From positions 1 through 16,479 of the forward strand of contig DATLEF010000126.1 in NCBI GenBank assembly GCA_035525455.1: a stretch of 16,479 nucleotides of DNA, in the 5' to 3' direction. Below are positions 7,317 through 14,047 of this stretch, in pieces. The stretch comes from JAQGMV01 sp035525455 (GTDB lineage Bacteria > Pseudomonadota > Gammaproteobacteria > Burkholderiales > SG8-41). Within the stretch, counting starts at the first letter, position 1; every line of letters starts with the position of its first letter. A program made the position numbers and the translations under genes. Below the pieces are notes generated by a model. That model made no database searches, was not told where the DNA came from, and worked only from the letters and a program-made list of their open reading frames with translations.

Positions 7317-7925
7317 ATGTCTCTTTTTACCAGCGTCCGCTTCCTCGCCTCGGCGCATGAGTTAAGCGAGCTTCCGGTGGACGCCGGCACCGAAATCGCG
7401 TTTGCCGGGCGCTCGAATGCCGGCAAGTCGAGCGCAATCAACGCACTGACGCGTCACAAGCGACTGGCGTTCGTCAGCAAGACTCCGGGGCGAACCCAGA
7501 CCATCAATTTTTTCGAATGCGGAGAAAATCGCCGGCTGGTCGATTTGCCAGGTTACGGCTACGCCGCGGTTTCGAAGCACGAGCGCGCCCATTGGGGTGA
7601 GCTCATCAGCGCCTATCTGCAGCAGCGTGTATCTCTGAGAGGATTGGTCATCATCGTCGATGCCCGCCGCGCACTCACGCCGCTCGACCATGAATTACTC
7701 GGTTGGTTTACACCTTCAGGCCAGCCCGTACTGGTGCTCCTCACCAAGGCAGACAAGCTGGGTAAGCAGGAAGCGGTGGTCCAGCTGCGGGGCACACAGG
7801 CGGCGCTCAGCTCGCGCTACCCTGCCGCGAGCGCACAGCTTTTTTCAGCTGTGACCGGCAGCGGCGTGCGCACCGCGCAAAGCGTATTGCTGGGCTGGCT
7901 GAAAAGCCCTGACCCCGCTCCATGA
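7317..7925 (+). CDS. engB: Ribosome biogenesis GTP-binding protein EngB (YsxC/YihA)
   Basis: EngB is a TRAFAC-class GTPase needed for late 50S subunit assembly. All G motifs are visible in the 202-residue protein: G1 GRSNAGKSS (31-39), G2 around TPGRTQ (56-61), G3 DLPGYG (76-81), G4 TKAD (143-146), and a G5-like FSAVTG (176-181). Length is typical (about 195-210). The TPGRTQ and PGYGYAAV features separate it from Era, Der and Obg. The start at 7317 leaves only three residues before the family-typical FTSVRFLASA. It is divergent from the cytochrome gene and convergent with the candidate small RNA encoded in the 3' gap, the same neighbour relation as Spot 42 and yihA in enteric bacteria. Confidence 0.97.
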   Translation: MSLFTSVRFLASAHELSELPVDAGTEIAFAGRSNAGKSSAINALTRHKRLAFVSKTPGRTQTINFFECGENRRLVDLPGYGYAAVSKHERAHWGELISAYLQQRVSLRGLVIIVDARRALTPLDHELLGWFTPSGQPVLVLLTKADKLGKQEAVVQLRGTQAALSSRYPAASAQLFSAVTGSGVRTAQSVLLGWLKSPDPAP

Positions 7926-7955
7926 GAGGAACGGGATCAGGCGCCGGCTGCGAAT

Positions 7956-7992
7956 AAAAAGCCCCCGGTTAAAGGGGAGTAAAACCGGGGGC
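7956..7992 (-). terminator. Intrinsic terminator of the candidate small RNA
   Basis: On the minus strand GCCCCCGGTT (7992-7983) and AACCGGGGGC (7970-7961) form a perfect 10-bp stem with a 12-nt loop, immediately followed by TTTTT (7960-7956). On the plus strand the hairpin is followed by GAAAGAG, so it is not a good engB terminator, although it may halt engB read-through weakly. Confidence 0.85.
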
Positions 7993-8062
7993 GAAAGAGC
8001 CTTAATATGCATTAAGGCGCCCGCTCAGGGAGGAGAAGCGGGAGACGATCAATCAATCGTCT
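7956..8062 (-). ncRNA. Candidate trans-acting small RNA with anti-Shine-Dalgarno loop (Spot 42/ErsA locus)
   Basis: The 207-bp engB-hemB gap holds no plausible ORF but encodes four consecutive hairpins on the minus strand. From 5' to 3' these are: AGACGAT/ATCGTCT (7 bp, 8062-8043, loop TGATTG); CCCGCT/AGCGGG (6 bp, 8042-8020) with the loop TCTCCTCCCTG; GCCTTAAT/ATTAAGGC (8 bp, 8018-7999, loop GCAT); and GCCCCCGGTT/AACCGGGGGC (10 bp, 7992-7961), followed by a U5 tract. The last is a standard intrinsic terminator, and no protein gene on that strand feeds it. Hairpin 2 displays CUCCUCCC, complementary to a Shine-Dalgarno sequence, and the terminator loop carries CUCCCC. A promoter-like GGAACT-N17-GTCCTA places the start at about 8062, giving about 107 nt. 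Spot 42 (109 nt) and Pseudomonas ErsA are known next to engB, and Spot 42 is convergent with it. Homology to either is inference; sequence identity is not claimed. Confidence 0.75.
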
Positions 8063-8068
8063 GAAAAA

Positions 8069-8097
8069 TAGGACCGACTATAATTAGGAATAGTTCC
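8069..8097 (-). promoter_or_regulatory. ECF/sigma-E-like promoter of the candidate small RNA
   Basis: On the minus strand GGAACT (complement of 8092-8097) is followed after 17 bp by GTCCTA (complement of 8069-8074). This resembles the sigma-E/AlgU consensus (GGAACTT, about 15-16 bp, GTCTAA-type -10), with one extra spacer base and an imperfect -10. The predicted start, 7-8 bp downstream, falls at 8062, the first base of hairpin 1. No good sigma-70 pair is spaced correctly on this strand: TTGAAC at 8114-8109 is too far from TATAGT. Confidence 0.5.
8079..8084 (+). promoter_or_regulatory. Consensus -10 box (TATAAT) for hemB
   Basis: A perfect TATAAT lies 48 bp upstream of the hemB ATG. No good -35 is present at 16-18 bp (ATCGTC at 8056-8061), so activity may depend on an activator or be modest. 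The box lies inside the spacer of the opposite-strand ECF-like promoter, so the two promoters would compete for the same DNA. The hemB leader would be about 40 nt. Confidence 0.5.
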
Positions 8098-8132
8098 CGC
8101 TTCGCCCGGTTCAAAAAAACGGTGCCAACTTA

Positions 8133-9146
8133 ATGACTTATCCTCTGGGTGAATTTCCACGGCTGCGCATGCGCCGCATGCGGCGCGACGATTTCTCACG
8201 CCGGCTCATGCGCGAGCATGCGCTCACCACCGACGATCTGATCTACCCCGTCTTCGTGATCGACGGCAAGGGCCGCACCGAAGCCGTCCCATCGATGCCC
8301 GGTGTGAGCCGCTACACGATAGACCGCCTGCTCGCGCATGCCGAAAGCTGCCTGGAGCTTGGAATTCCCGCGCTTGCGCTCTTTCCCGCGATCGACAAGA
8401 AGCTCAAGACCGCCGACGGCCGTGAAGCCGTCAATCGCCGCGGCCTCGTGCCGCGCGCCGTGGCGGCGCTCAAAAAACGTTTTCCGGAGCTCGGCATCAT
8501 CACCGATGCCGCGCTCGATCCGTACACCACGCATGGTCACGACGGCGTGCTCGATCGCTCAGGCTACGTTCTGAACGATGAGACTGTGGCGAGACTGCAG
8601 AAGCAGGCACTGGTGTGCGCGGAGGCGGGCGTCGATATCGTCGCGCCCTCCGACATGATGGATGGACGCATCGGCGCGATTCGCGCGGCGCTCGATGACG
8701 GCGGACACATCCACACACGCATACTGGCCTATTCGGCGAAGTACGCCTCGGGCTTTTACGGCCCGTTTCGCGACGCCGTCGGCTCGTCCACGCAACTCGG
8801 CCGCGGCAACAAGTACACCTATCAGATGGATCCCGCCAACAGCGATGAAGCGCTGTGGGAGGTCGGCCTGGACTTACAGGAAGGCGCAGACATGGTGATG
8901 GTGAAGCCGGGTCTGCCGTACCTCGACATCGTGCGTCGGGTGAAAGACACGTTCAAGGCACCGACCTACGTCTACCAGGTGAGCGGCGAGTACGCGATGC
9001 TCAAAGCGGCCGCGCAGAACGGCTGGATCGATGAGGAGCGCTGCGTCATGGAAGCGTTGCTCGCGTTCAAGCGCGCGGGGGCCGACGGCATACTGACGTA
9101 CTTCGCGCTCGACGCAGCGCGCCGCCTCAAGCAGGCGCGCGCTTAA
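8133..9146 (+). CDS. hemB: Delta-aminolevulinic acid dehydratase (porphobilinogen synthase) HemB, Asp-rich metal-site type
   Basis: HemB condenses two 5-aminolevulinate molecules to porphobilinogen in tetrapyrrole synthesis. The 337-residue protein begins MTYPLGEFPR and soon has RMRRMRRDDFSRRL, the usual N-terminus of proteobacterial HemB, which supports the start at 8133 despite a weak ribosome binding site. Active-site lysines are K203 in AYSAKYASGFYG and K258 (Schiff base) in MVMVKPGLPYLD. The metal-binding segment reads DAALDPYTTHGHDG (125-138). It has Asp at the positions where zinc enzymes have three cysteines, as in the magnesium-dependent Pseudomonas enzyme. QLGRGNKYTYQMDP (221-234) is the conserved substrate region. 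It is convergent with the next gene, leaving only 5 bp between stops. With hemL it covers two consecutive steps of haem synthesis. Confidence 0.97.
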   Translation: MTYPLGEFPRLRMRRMRRDDFSRRLMREHALTTDDLIYPVFVIDGKGRTEAVPSMPGVSRYTIDRLLAHAESCLELGIPALALFPAIDKKLKTADGREAVNRRGLVPRAVAALKKRFPELGIITDAALDPYTTHGHDGVLDRSGYVLNDETVARLQKQALVCAEAGVDIVAPSDMMDGRIGAIRAALDDGGHIHTRILAYSAKYASGFYGPFRDAVGSSTQLGRGNKYTYQMDPANSDEALWEVGLDLQEGADMVMVKPGLPYLDIVRRVKDTFKAPTYVYQVSGEYAMLKAAAQNGWIDEERCVMEALLAFKRAGADGILTYFALDAARRLKQARA

Positions 9147-9151
9147 AGATT

Positions 9152-9751
9152 CTAAGCCGCGAGCAGCGCTTCGACCGCCTGCAGCCGCGCCCGCTCGAGC
9201 GGCTTGCCGTCGAGCGTAGTCCTCACCGGCTGGCGCACGTCGTCGGCGCCGAGCACGGTCAGCTCGATCTCCACCGGTTCGTCGATGATCGTAAAAGTGG
9301 GTACCGTGCGCGCTTCCTCGCCGCAATACACGCGCGCCTGTCCCGCGCGATACCCGATGTCGCGATCGATAAGATAGAGCTCGACGCCCTTCGCGTTGTC
9401 GGTGTAGAGCTGCAGGTTGATATCGGCGAATTTTCCGGCATATCCGGATAGCACCGAGCCCGTCAGGTACGGATTGAAGCGCGCGAGCTCGCACATGACC
9501 TCGACCGCGCGTTCGCGCAACTCGCGCAGGCGCTCGCGATGCTCTTCGCCGCCGTAGAGCGCCTGATGGGTGCGCAGCGCGGCGTCGATTTCCTCATTGG
9601 TCGGAAGCGCTCGCGTGCCGGGCACACCTGCCTGCCGCGCCGCTTTACGCTTCGCGGTCGCGTAATCTTCGACGCCGTCTTCCGCCATGATGCGTGCTGC
9701 CAGATGTGCAATGCGGCTGCGCTCGTCGTTGCGCCCGCGCTCTTTAGCCAT
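9152..9751 (-). CDS. Unrecognised conserved-type protein, possible degenerate nucleotidyltransferase fold
   Basis: I do not recognise this 199-residue cytosolic protein. The ATG at 9751 is chosen because it lies 19 bp past the mrcA stop; the open frame upstream runs inside mrcA. The N-terminal half (1-90) is charged and helical in character (RIAHLAARIMAEDG, KRKAARQAG, HRERLRELRERAVEVM). The C-terminal half is beta-rich (LYTDNAKGVELYLIDRDIGY, TFTIIDEPVEIELTVLG). Residues 97-113, TGSVLSGYAGKFADINL, resemble the nucleotidyltransferase pattern of Gly-Ser followed about 10 residues later by Asp-x-Asp, except that the second acid is Asn112, so catalysis by that route is doubtful. There is no signal peptide or membrane segment. 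Position and strand suggest co-transcription with mrcA. Codon use and GC look like those of its neighbours, so it is probably a native gene. Confidence 0.85.
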   Translation of the reverse strand: MAKERGRNDERSRIAHLAARIMAEDGVEDYATAKRKAARQAGVPGTRALPTNEEIDAALRTHQALYGGEEHRERLRELRERAVEVMCELARFNPYLTGSVLSGYAGKFADINLQLYTDNAKGVELYLIDRDIGYRAGQARVYCGEEARTVPTFTIIDEPVEIELTVLGADDVRQPVRTTLDGKPLERARLQAVEALLAA

Positions 9752-9770
9752 ATCACGAACTTCTACAGAA

Positions 9771-12083
9771 CTATGGATTGCGGACTTCTTCGGCCGGGCG
9801 CTCGCCCAGGGGGATAGTGGCAGGGCCGCCTTCCGACGGCAGGAACTCCTGATAGAAATAATCGACCACACCGCCTTCGCCATCGCCCGCGCGCAGCCCC
9901 GTGTCGGGGTGCACTTTCACGGCAACCACGCCCGAAGGCGGCGAGAAAGGTTGCTCCGCCACGCCTTTGAGGACGACGCCCATGTAGCTCATCCAGATCG
10001 GCAGCGCGGCGGCGCCGCCGGTTTCGTTGCGTCCTAATGTTTGCGGCTGATCGAAGCCGATCCATGCAATGCCGACCAGCGTCGGATTGAAGCCGCAGAA
10101 CCACGCGTCGATGAAATCGTTGGTCGTCCCGGTCTTGCCGGCGAGATCGGTGCGCCCCAGCTTCATCGCGCGCGCAGCCGTTCCCATCCGTACGACGTCG
10201 CGCATGATGGTGTGCATGATGAAGGCGTTGCGCGGGTCGATCACGCGCTCGGCGCCTTCACCGGCGCGCTGCGGCTTCGCTTGCAGAAGCACGTTGCCGC
10301 GGTTGTCCTCGATGCGCTCTACGTAATATGGCGACACGCGATAGCCGCCGTTTGCAAAAATTCCGTACGCCTGCGCCATCTGTATGGGAGTCACGTTGCC
10401 TGCACCCAGCGCCATCGTGAGATACGGCGGATGCAGCTTCGGATCGAAGCCGAAGCGCGTGATGTAATCCTGCGCGTACTGCGGGCTGATCGCCTGCAGT
10501 ATGCGCACCGACACGAGGTTTTTCGATTTGACGAGGGCTGTCCGCAGGCGCATCGGCCCCTCGAATTTGCCGTCGTAATTTTTGGGTTCCCACGGCTCGG
10601 ACCCCGTCTGCGCCGCGCTGAATGTGAGCGGCGCGTCGTTAATGATCGTAGCCGTGGTAAAACCTTTTTCGAGGGCTGCAGAATAGATGAAAGGCTTGAA
10701 GCTCGAGCCCGGCTGCCGCAGCGCCTGCGTGACGTGGTTGTACTGGTTGCGGTTGAAATCGAAGCCGCCGACGAGGGCGCGTATCGCGCCTTCGCGCGGA
10801 TCGACGGAGACGAGCGCGGATTCGACTGCAGGCAGCTGCGAGACATACCAGCGCCCTTTGTCGTCTTTCTGCACCCGTATGAGGGCGCCGCGGCGGATGC
10901 GCTGGTTCGCATTCACCTTGTCACCGAGCATGCGCGCTGCGAAACGCAGGCCTTCCTCGTGAATCTCGACGAGCTCGCCACCCCGCCGATAAGCTTTGAC
11001 GAGCTTCGGACTCGCGTCGATCACCACTGCGGCGAGCAGATCGTCGCTGTCGGCGACGTCCTGCAGCGCCTCTTCCAGCACTTCGTCGTTCAGTTTCGGC
11101 GGGAGCTCGGCATACCCTTCGGGACCGCGATAGCCGTGGCGCCGGTCGTACTCCTGCACGCCGCGGCGCACGGCCTGATACGCCGCCTCCTGGTGGCGCG
11201 TCGAAAGCGTGGTGTAAACCCGGATGCCGCGCGTGTAAGTATCGTCCTTGTAGCGCTCGAACACCGCCTGGCGCACCATTTCGGCAAAATGCTCGGCGTG
11301 CACCCCGAAATCGTTCACGCCTCGTTTTATGACGATCGGATGGTTCTCTGCCTCTGCGAGCTGGGCGTCATTGAGCAGGTTGAGCTCGCGCATGCGCCGC
11401 AGCACGTATTGCTGCCGGAGCTGGGCGCGTTTGGGGTTCGCAATCGGGTTGTATGCCGACGGCGCCTTCGGCAGCCCGGCGAGCATCGCGTATTCCGCCA
11501 GACTCAATTTCTCGAGCGGCTTGCCGAAGTAGATCTGGGATGCGGCGGCAAAACCGTAAGCGCGCTGTCCGAGATAAATCTGATTGATGTACAGCTGCAG
11601 AATCTCGTCTTTGCTGAGGCTCGCCTCGATCTTGAAAGCGAGCAACATTTCGTTGAACTTGCGGGTGAGGGTCCGTTCCTTCGAAAGAAAGAAATTGCGC
11701 GCAACCTGCATCGTGATGGTCGAAGCGCCCTGGCGCACCCCGCCGGAAACGAAATTCGACAGTGCGGCGCGGGCAACGCCGATGTAATCGACGCCTCGGT
11801 GCTGGTAAAACCGCTCATCTTCCGCGGCGAGAATGGCGCCCACCATCGGTTTCGGCACCTGGCTGATCGCCACGAATGCCCGGCGTTCCTCACCGAATTC
11901 GCCCAGGAGCGCCCCTTCCGCGCTATACACCCTGAGGGGGATCTTGGGCTGGTAGTCAGTGAGCACTTCCAACGAAGGCAGCGTGGGGTAGACGATCACC
12001 GCTGCAAAAGCGAGCAGTATGACCCCGATCAGGAAGGTGGATGCTACAAGTAATAGTGGAAATGCCCACCAGCGGACCAACAT
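9771..12083 (-). CDS. mrcA: Penicillin-binding protein 1A (bifunctional transglycosylase/transpeptidase)
   Basis: PBP1A is an inner-membrane enzyme that polymerises glycan strands from lipid II and cross-links the peptides. The 770-residue protein has a short cytoplasmic N-terminus and one membrane segment (about 8-32). A GT51 transglycosylase domain follows, with catalytic EDERFYQHRGVD (88-99, E88), GASTITMQVARN (119-130) and RKFNEMLLA (141-149). The transpeptidase domain has SSFK (460-463, acylated S460), SKN (520-522) and KTGT (650-653). An OB-like insertion lies between the domains (about 320-420), as in PBP1A. The ATG at 12083 is preceded by AAGG seven bases upstream. The next gene starts 19 bp after the stop. 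The divergent partner is the pilMNOPQ cluster, a common arrangement in beta- and gammaproteobacteria. Confidence 0.97.
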   Translation of the reverse strand: MLVRWWAFPLLLVASTFLIGVILLAFAAVIVYPTLPSLEVLTDYQPKIPLRVYSAEGALLGEFGEERRAFVAISQVPKPMVGAILAAEDERFYQHRGVDYIGVARAALSNFVSGGVRQGASTITMQVARNFFLSKERTLTRKFNEMLLAFKIEASLSKDEILQLYINQIYLGQRAYGFAAASQIYFGKPLEKLSLAEYAMLAGLPKAPSAYNPIANPKRAQLRQQYVLRRMRELNLLNDAQLAEAENHPIVIKRGVNDFGVHAEHFAEMVRQAVFERYKDDTYTRGIRVYTTLSTRHQEAAYQAVRRGVQEYDRRHGYRGPEGYAELPPKLNDEVLEEALQDVADSDDLLAAVVIDASPKLVKAYRRGGELVEIHEEGLRFAARMLGDKVNANQRIRRGALIRVQKDDKGRWYVSQLPAVESALVSVDPREGAIRALVGGFDFNRNQYNHVTQALRQPGSSFKPFIYSAALEKGFTTATIINDAPLTFSAAQTGSEPWEPKNYDGKFEGPMRLRTALVKSKNLVSVRILQAISPQYAQDYITRFGFDPKLHPPYLTMALGAGNVTPIQMAQAYGIFANGGYRVSPYYVERIEDNRGNVLLQAKPQRAGEGAERVIDPRNAFIMHTIMRDVVRMGTAARAMKLGRTDLAGKTGTTNDFIDAWFCGFNPTLVGIAWIGFDQPQTLGRNETGGAAALPIWMSYMGVVLKGVAEQPFSPPSGVVAVKVHPDTGLRAGDGEGGVVDYFYQEFLPSEGGPATIPLGERPAEEVRNP

Positions 12084-12314
12084 GTTGAGGCCTTGTCAGA
12101 AGAGAACGAGTCCAGCGCAGCCGGGGCTTACGTGGAATAGCGGAAATGGTATAACGTTTCAAGCCGCGCCGCGGGAGGCGATCAGGAGCGCAGTCGGGCA
12201 AACGATTATAGGCGGGAACGCCGGGGCGTTGAAAACTGCAATAGAATTATTTACTTGTCTAATGCTTACTGCTAGCATTTAAAGTAAAATCTGGGCAGCT
12301 GAGCCAACACGCTT
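12084..12314. promoter_or_regulatory. Divergent mrcA-pilM intergenic region with candidate pilM promoter
   Basis: These 231 bp contain no gene. The pilM-proximal 90 bp are markedly A/T-rich. A candidate pilM promoter is TTTACT (12250-12255), 17 bp, TAGCAT (12273-12278), each matching 4 of 6 consensus positions. An inverted repeat AATGCT (12261-12266)/AGCATT (12274-12279) overlaps this -10 and could be an operator. No convincing mrcA promoter is seen on the other strand, and no ribosome binding site precedes the pilM ATG. Confidence 0.45.
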
Positions 12315-13442
12315 ATGTTTAAAGGGAAAATCAACGTCGACTTGGCGCGGTTCAAGTTCGACCCAAAGGTGCTGGAACGGCTTTTCAAGCCGAAAGCGCC
12401 GCCTTTGATAGGCGCGGATTTAAGCTCCGCCTCGATCAAGATGGTGGAGCTGAGCGAGACCACCAAGGGCAAGTACCGGATCGAGCGCTACGCGATCGAG
12501 CCTTTGCCGCGAGACAGCGTGGTCGATGGCAACATCAACAATCTCGATGCCGTAAGCGATTCCCTCAAGCGCTGCCACAAGCGCCTCGGCACGAGCATCC
12601 GCAATCTCGCCCTCGCGCTCCCCAACGCCGCAGTCATCAGCAAGAGAATCCTCGTGCCCGCGGGGCAGACCGAGGAAGAGCTCGAAGTCCAGGTAGAAAC
12701 CGAAGCCAATCAGTACATTCCCTTCTCGCTCGATGAAGTGAATCTCGATTTCCAGGTTCTTGGGCCGGCGCCCAACAATCCGGAGGACGTCGAAGTTCTC
12801 ATCGCGGCCTCGCGCAAGGAAAAAATCGAAGATCGCATCGCTGCGGCGGAGTCGGCCGGCTTGAAGGCCCTGGTAATGGATGTCGATCTCTATGCGGCGC
12901 AGGCCGCGTTCGAACTGATGGCCATCGGCGCCGGCGAAGCCGACAAAGACCAGAACATCGCGATTGTGGATGTGGGGGCTACGATCACGACCGTGAACGT
13001 GCTGCGCAATGGCCAGTCGATTTACCTGCGCGAGCAGCCTTTCGGCGGCAACGAGCTCACGCTGGACGTCCAGAACAAGTTCGGCCTCTCCGCCGACGAA
13101 GCCGAGACCGCCAAGCGCGACGGCGGCCTGCCGGAAGAGTACGACGCCGACGTGTTGCAGCCGTTCGTCGAGAAGATGGGTCTCGAGATCGCCCGCGCGC
13201 TCCATTTTTTCTTCAGCTCGACCCCGCACAACCAGGTAGCCCAGATCGTGCTCTCGGGCGGCTGCGCGGCTATCCCCGGCGTCGACGCCGCGATCAACCG
13301 CCGCACGCAGGTGCCGACCGTGATCGCTAATCCGTTCATCAATATGGAAGTATCTTCCAAGATCCGCGCAAAAACTCTCGGTCAGGATGCGCCGTCGCTG
13401 ATGGTCGCGTGCGGGCTCGCCTTGCGCAGATTTGATCCATGA
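12315..13442 (+). CDS. pilM: Type IV pilus assembly protein PilM (actin-like ATPase)
   Basis: PilM is a cytoplasmic FtsA/actin-like protein that binds ATP and the N-terminal peptide of PilN, linking the pilus alignment complex to the cytoplasmic machinery. The nucleotide-binding motifs are GADLSSASIK (33-42, phosphate 1), AIVDVGATIT (216-225, phosphate 2) and LSGGCAAIPG (313-322, adenosine). From the ATG at 12315 the protein is 375 residues, about 20 longer than usual. The extra N-terminal stretch (MFKGKINVDLARFKFDPK) is lysine-rich, and the ATG lacks a Shine-Dalgarno sequence. An in-frame GTG at 12369 would give 357 residues, nearer the family length. The stop overlaps the pilN ATG by 4 nt (ATGA). 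Confidence 0.95.
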   Translation: MFKGKINVDLARFKFDPKVLERLFKPKAPPLIGADLSSASIKMVELSETTKGKYRIERYAIEPLPRDSVVDGNINNLDAVSDSLKRCHKRLGTSIRNLALALPNAAVISKRILVPAGQTEEELEVQVETEANQYIPFSLDEVNLDFQVLGPAPNNPEDVEVLIAASRKEKIEDRIAAAESAGLKALVMDVDLYAAQAAFELMAIGAGEADKDQNIAIVDVGATITTVNVLRNGQSIYLREQPFGGNELTLDVQNKFGLSADEAETAKRDGGLPEEYDADVLQPFVEKMGLEIARALHFFFSSTPHNQVAQIVLSGGCAAIPGVDAAINRRTQVPTVIANPFINMEVSSKIRAKTLGQDAPSLMVACGLALRRFDP

Positions 13443-14047
13443 TTCGCGTAAACCTTTTACCGCATCGAGCGGTCCGGCGGCGGCGCCAGCAGCAGCAGTT
13501 CTTCATCGCGCTCGGCATGGTTGCGTTTCTCGGGGTCGCAATCTGGCTGCTCGTCCATACGTCGCTTAGCCGGACTTATCAGGAGCAGCTCAGCCGCAAT
13601 CAGTTTTTGCAGGCCGAGATCGTGAAGCTCGACAAAGAGCTCGAAGACATCAAGAAACTTAAGGAAATGACCGCGTCGCTGCTCGCCCGCAAGAAGGTCG
13701 TCGAGACGCTGCAAAGCAATCGCGCGGAAGTCGTGCACGTGCTCGACGAGCTCGCGCGACAGCTGCCCGACGGCGTCTACCTGAAAGGCATTAAACAGCA
13801 AGGCAGTAGAGTCACCCTGAATGGATACACGCAATCGCAGGCGCGCGTGTCGACCCTCATGCGCAACCTCGATGCTTCGCCGCACCTCGAAAATTCGAAT
13901 CTGATCGAGATAAAGGCGGTGTCGCTCGCAACGACCCGCGCGAATGAGTTCACGCTGAACGTCAATATCGAGCGGCCGAAGCAGGAAGAAGAGAAGCCTA
14001 TCAGGGGCGGCGCCAAACCGGCGCCCGCGGGGACGACCGGAAAATGA
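13439..14047 (+). CDS. pilN: Type IV pilus inner-membrane protein PilN
   Basis: PilN is a bitopic inner-membrane protein of the PilMNOP alignment complex and pairs with PilO. The 202-residue protein begins MIRVNLLPHR, the conserved cytoplasmic peptide that docks into PilM. Next come a basic, Gln-rich juxtamembrane stretch (RRRRQQQQ) and one membrane helix (about 21-43). A periplasmic coiled-coil (about 46-88) is followed by a small alpha/beta domain (about 90-185) containing GVYLKGIKQQG. The Pro/Lys-rich tail (EEEKPIRGGAKPAPAG) is probably disordered. The ATG overlaps the pilM stop, and its own stop overlaps the pilO ATG, so translation is probably coupled along the operon. Confidence 0.95.
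   Translation: MIRVNLLPHRAVRRRRQQQQFFIALGMVAFLGVAIWLLVHTSLSRTYQEQLSRNQFLQAEIVKLDKELEDIKKLKEMTASLLARKKVVETLQSNRAEVVHVLDELARQLPDGVYLKGIKQQGSRVTLNGYTQSQARVSTLMRNLDASPHLENSNLIEIKAVSLATTRANEFTLNVNIERPKQEEEKPIRGGAKPAPAGTTGK

Noticed and set aside
7956..7992. Hairpin as the engB terminator only
   Set aside because: On the plus strand it is followed by GAAAGAG rather than T residues. The U tract is on the minus strand, matching the small RNA reading.
8028..8036. GGGAGGAGA as a ribosome binding site for a small plus-strand ORF or for hemB
   Set aside because: No start codon lies at a suitable distance, and hemB starts about 100 bp further on. The purine run is the complement of the small RNA loop.
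10041..12053. 670-codon open frame on the plus strand opposite mrcA
   Set aside because: It is the antisense of a secure PBP1A gene, is rich in Arg, His and Ala with no recognisable domain, and arises from GC-rich third-position codon bias.
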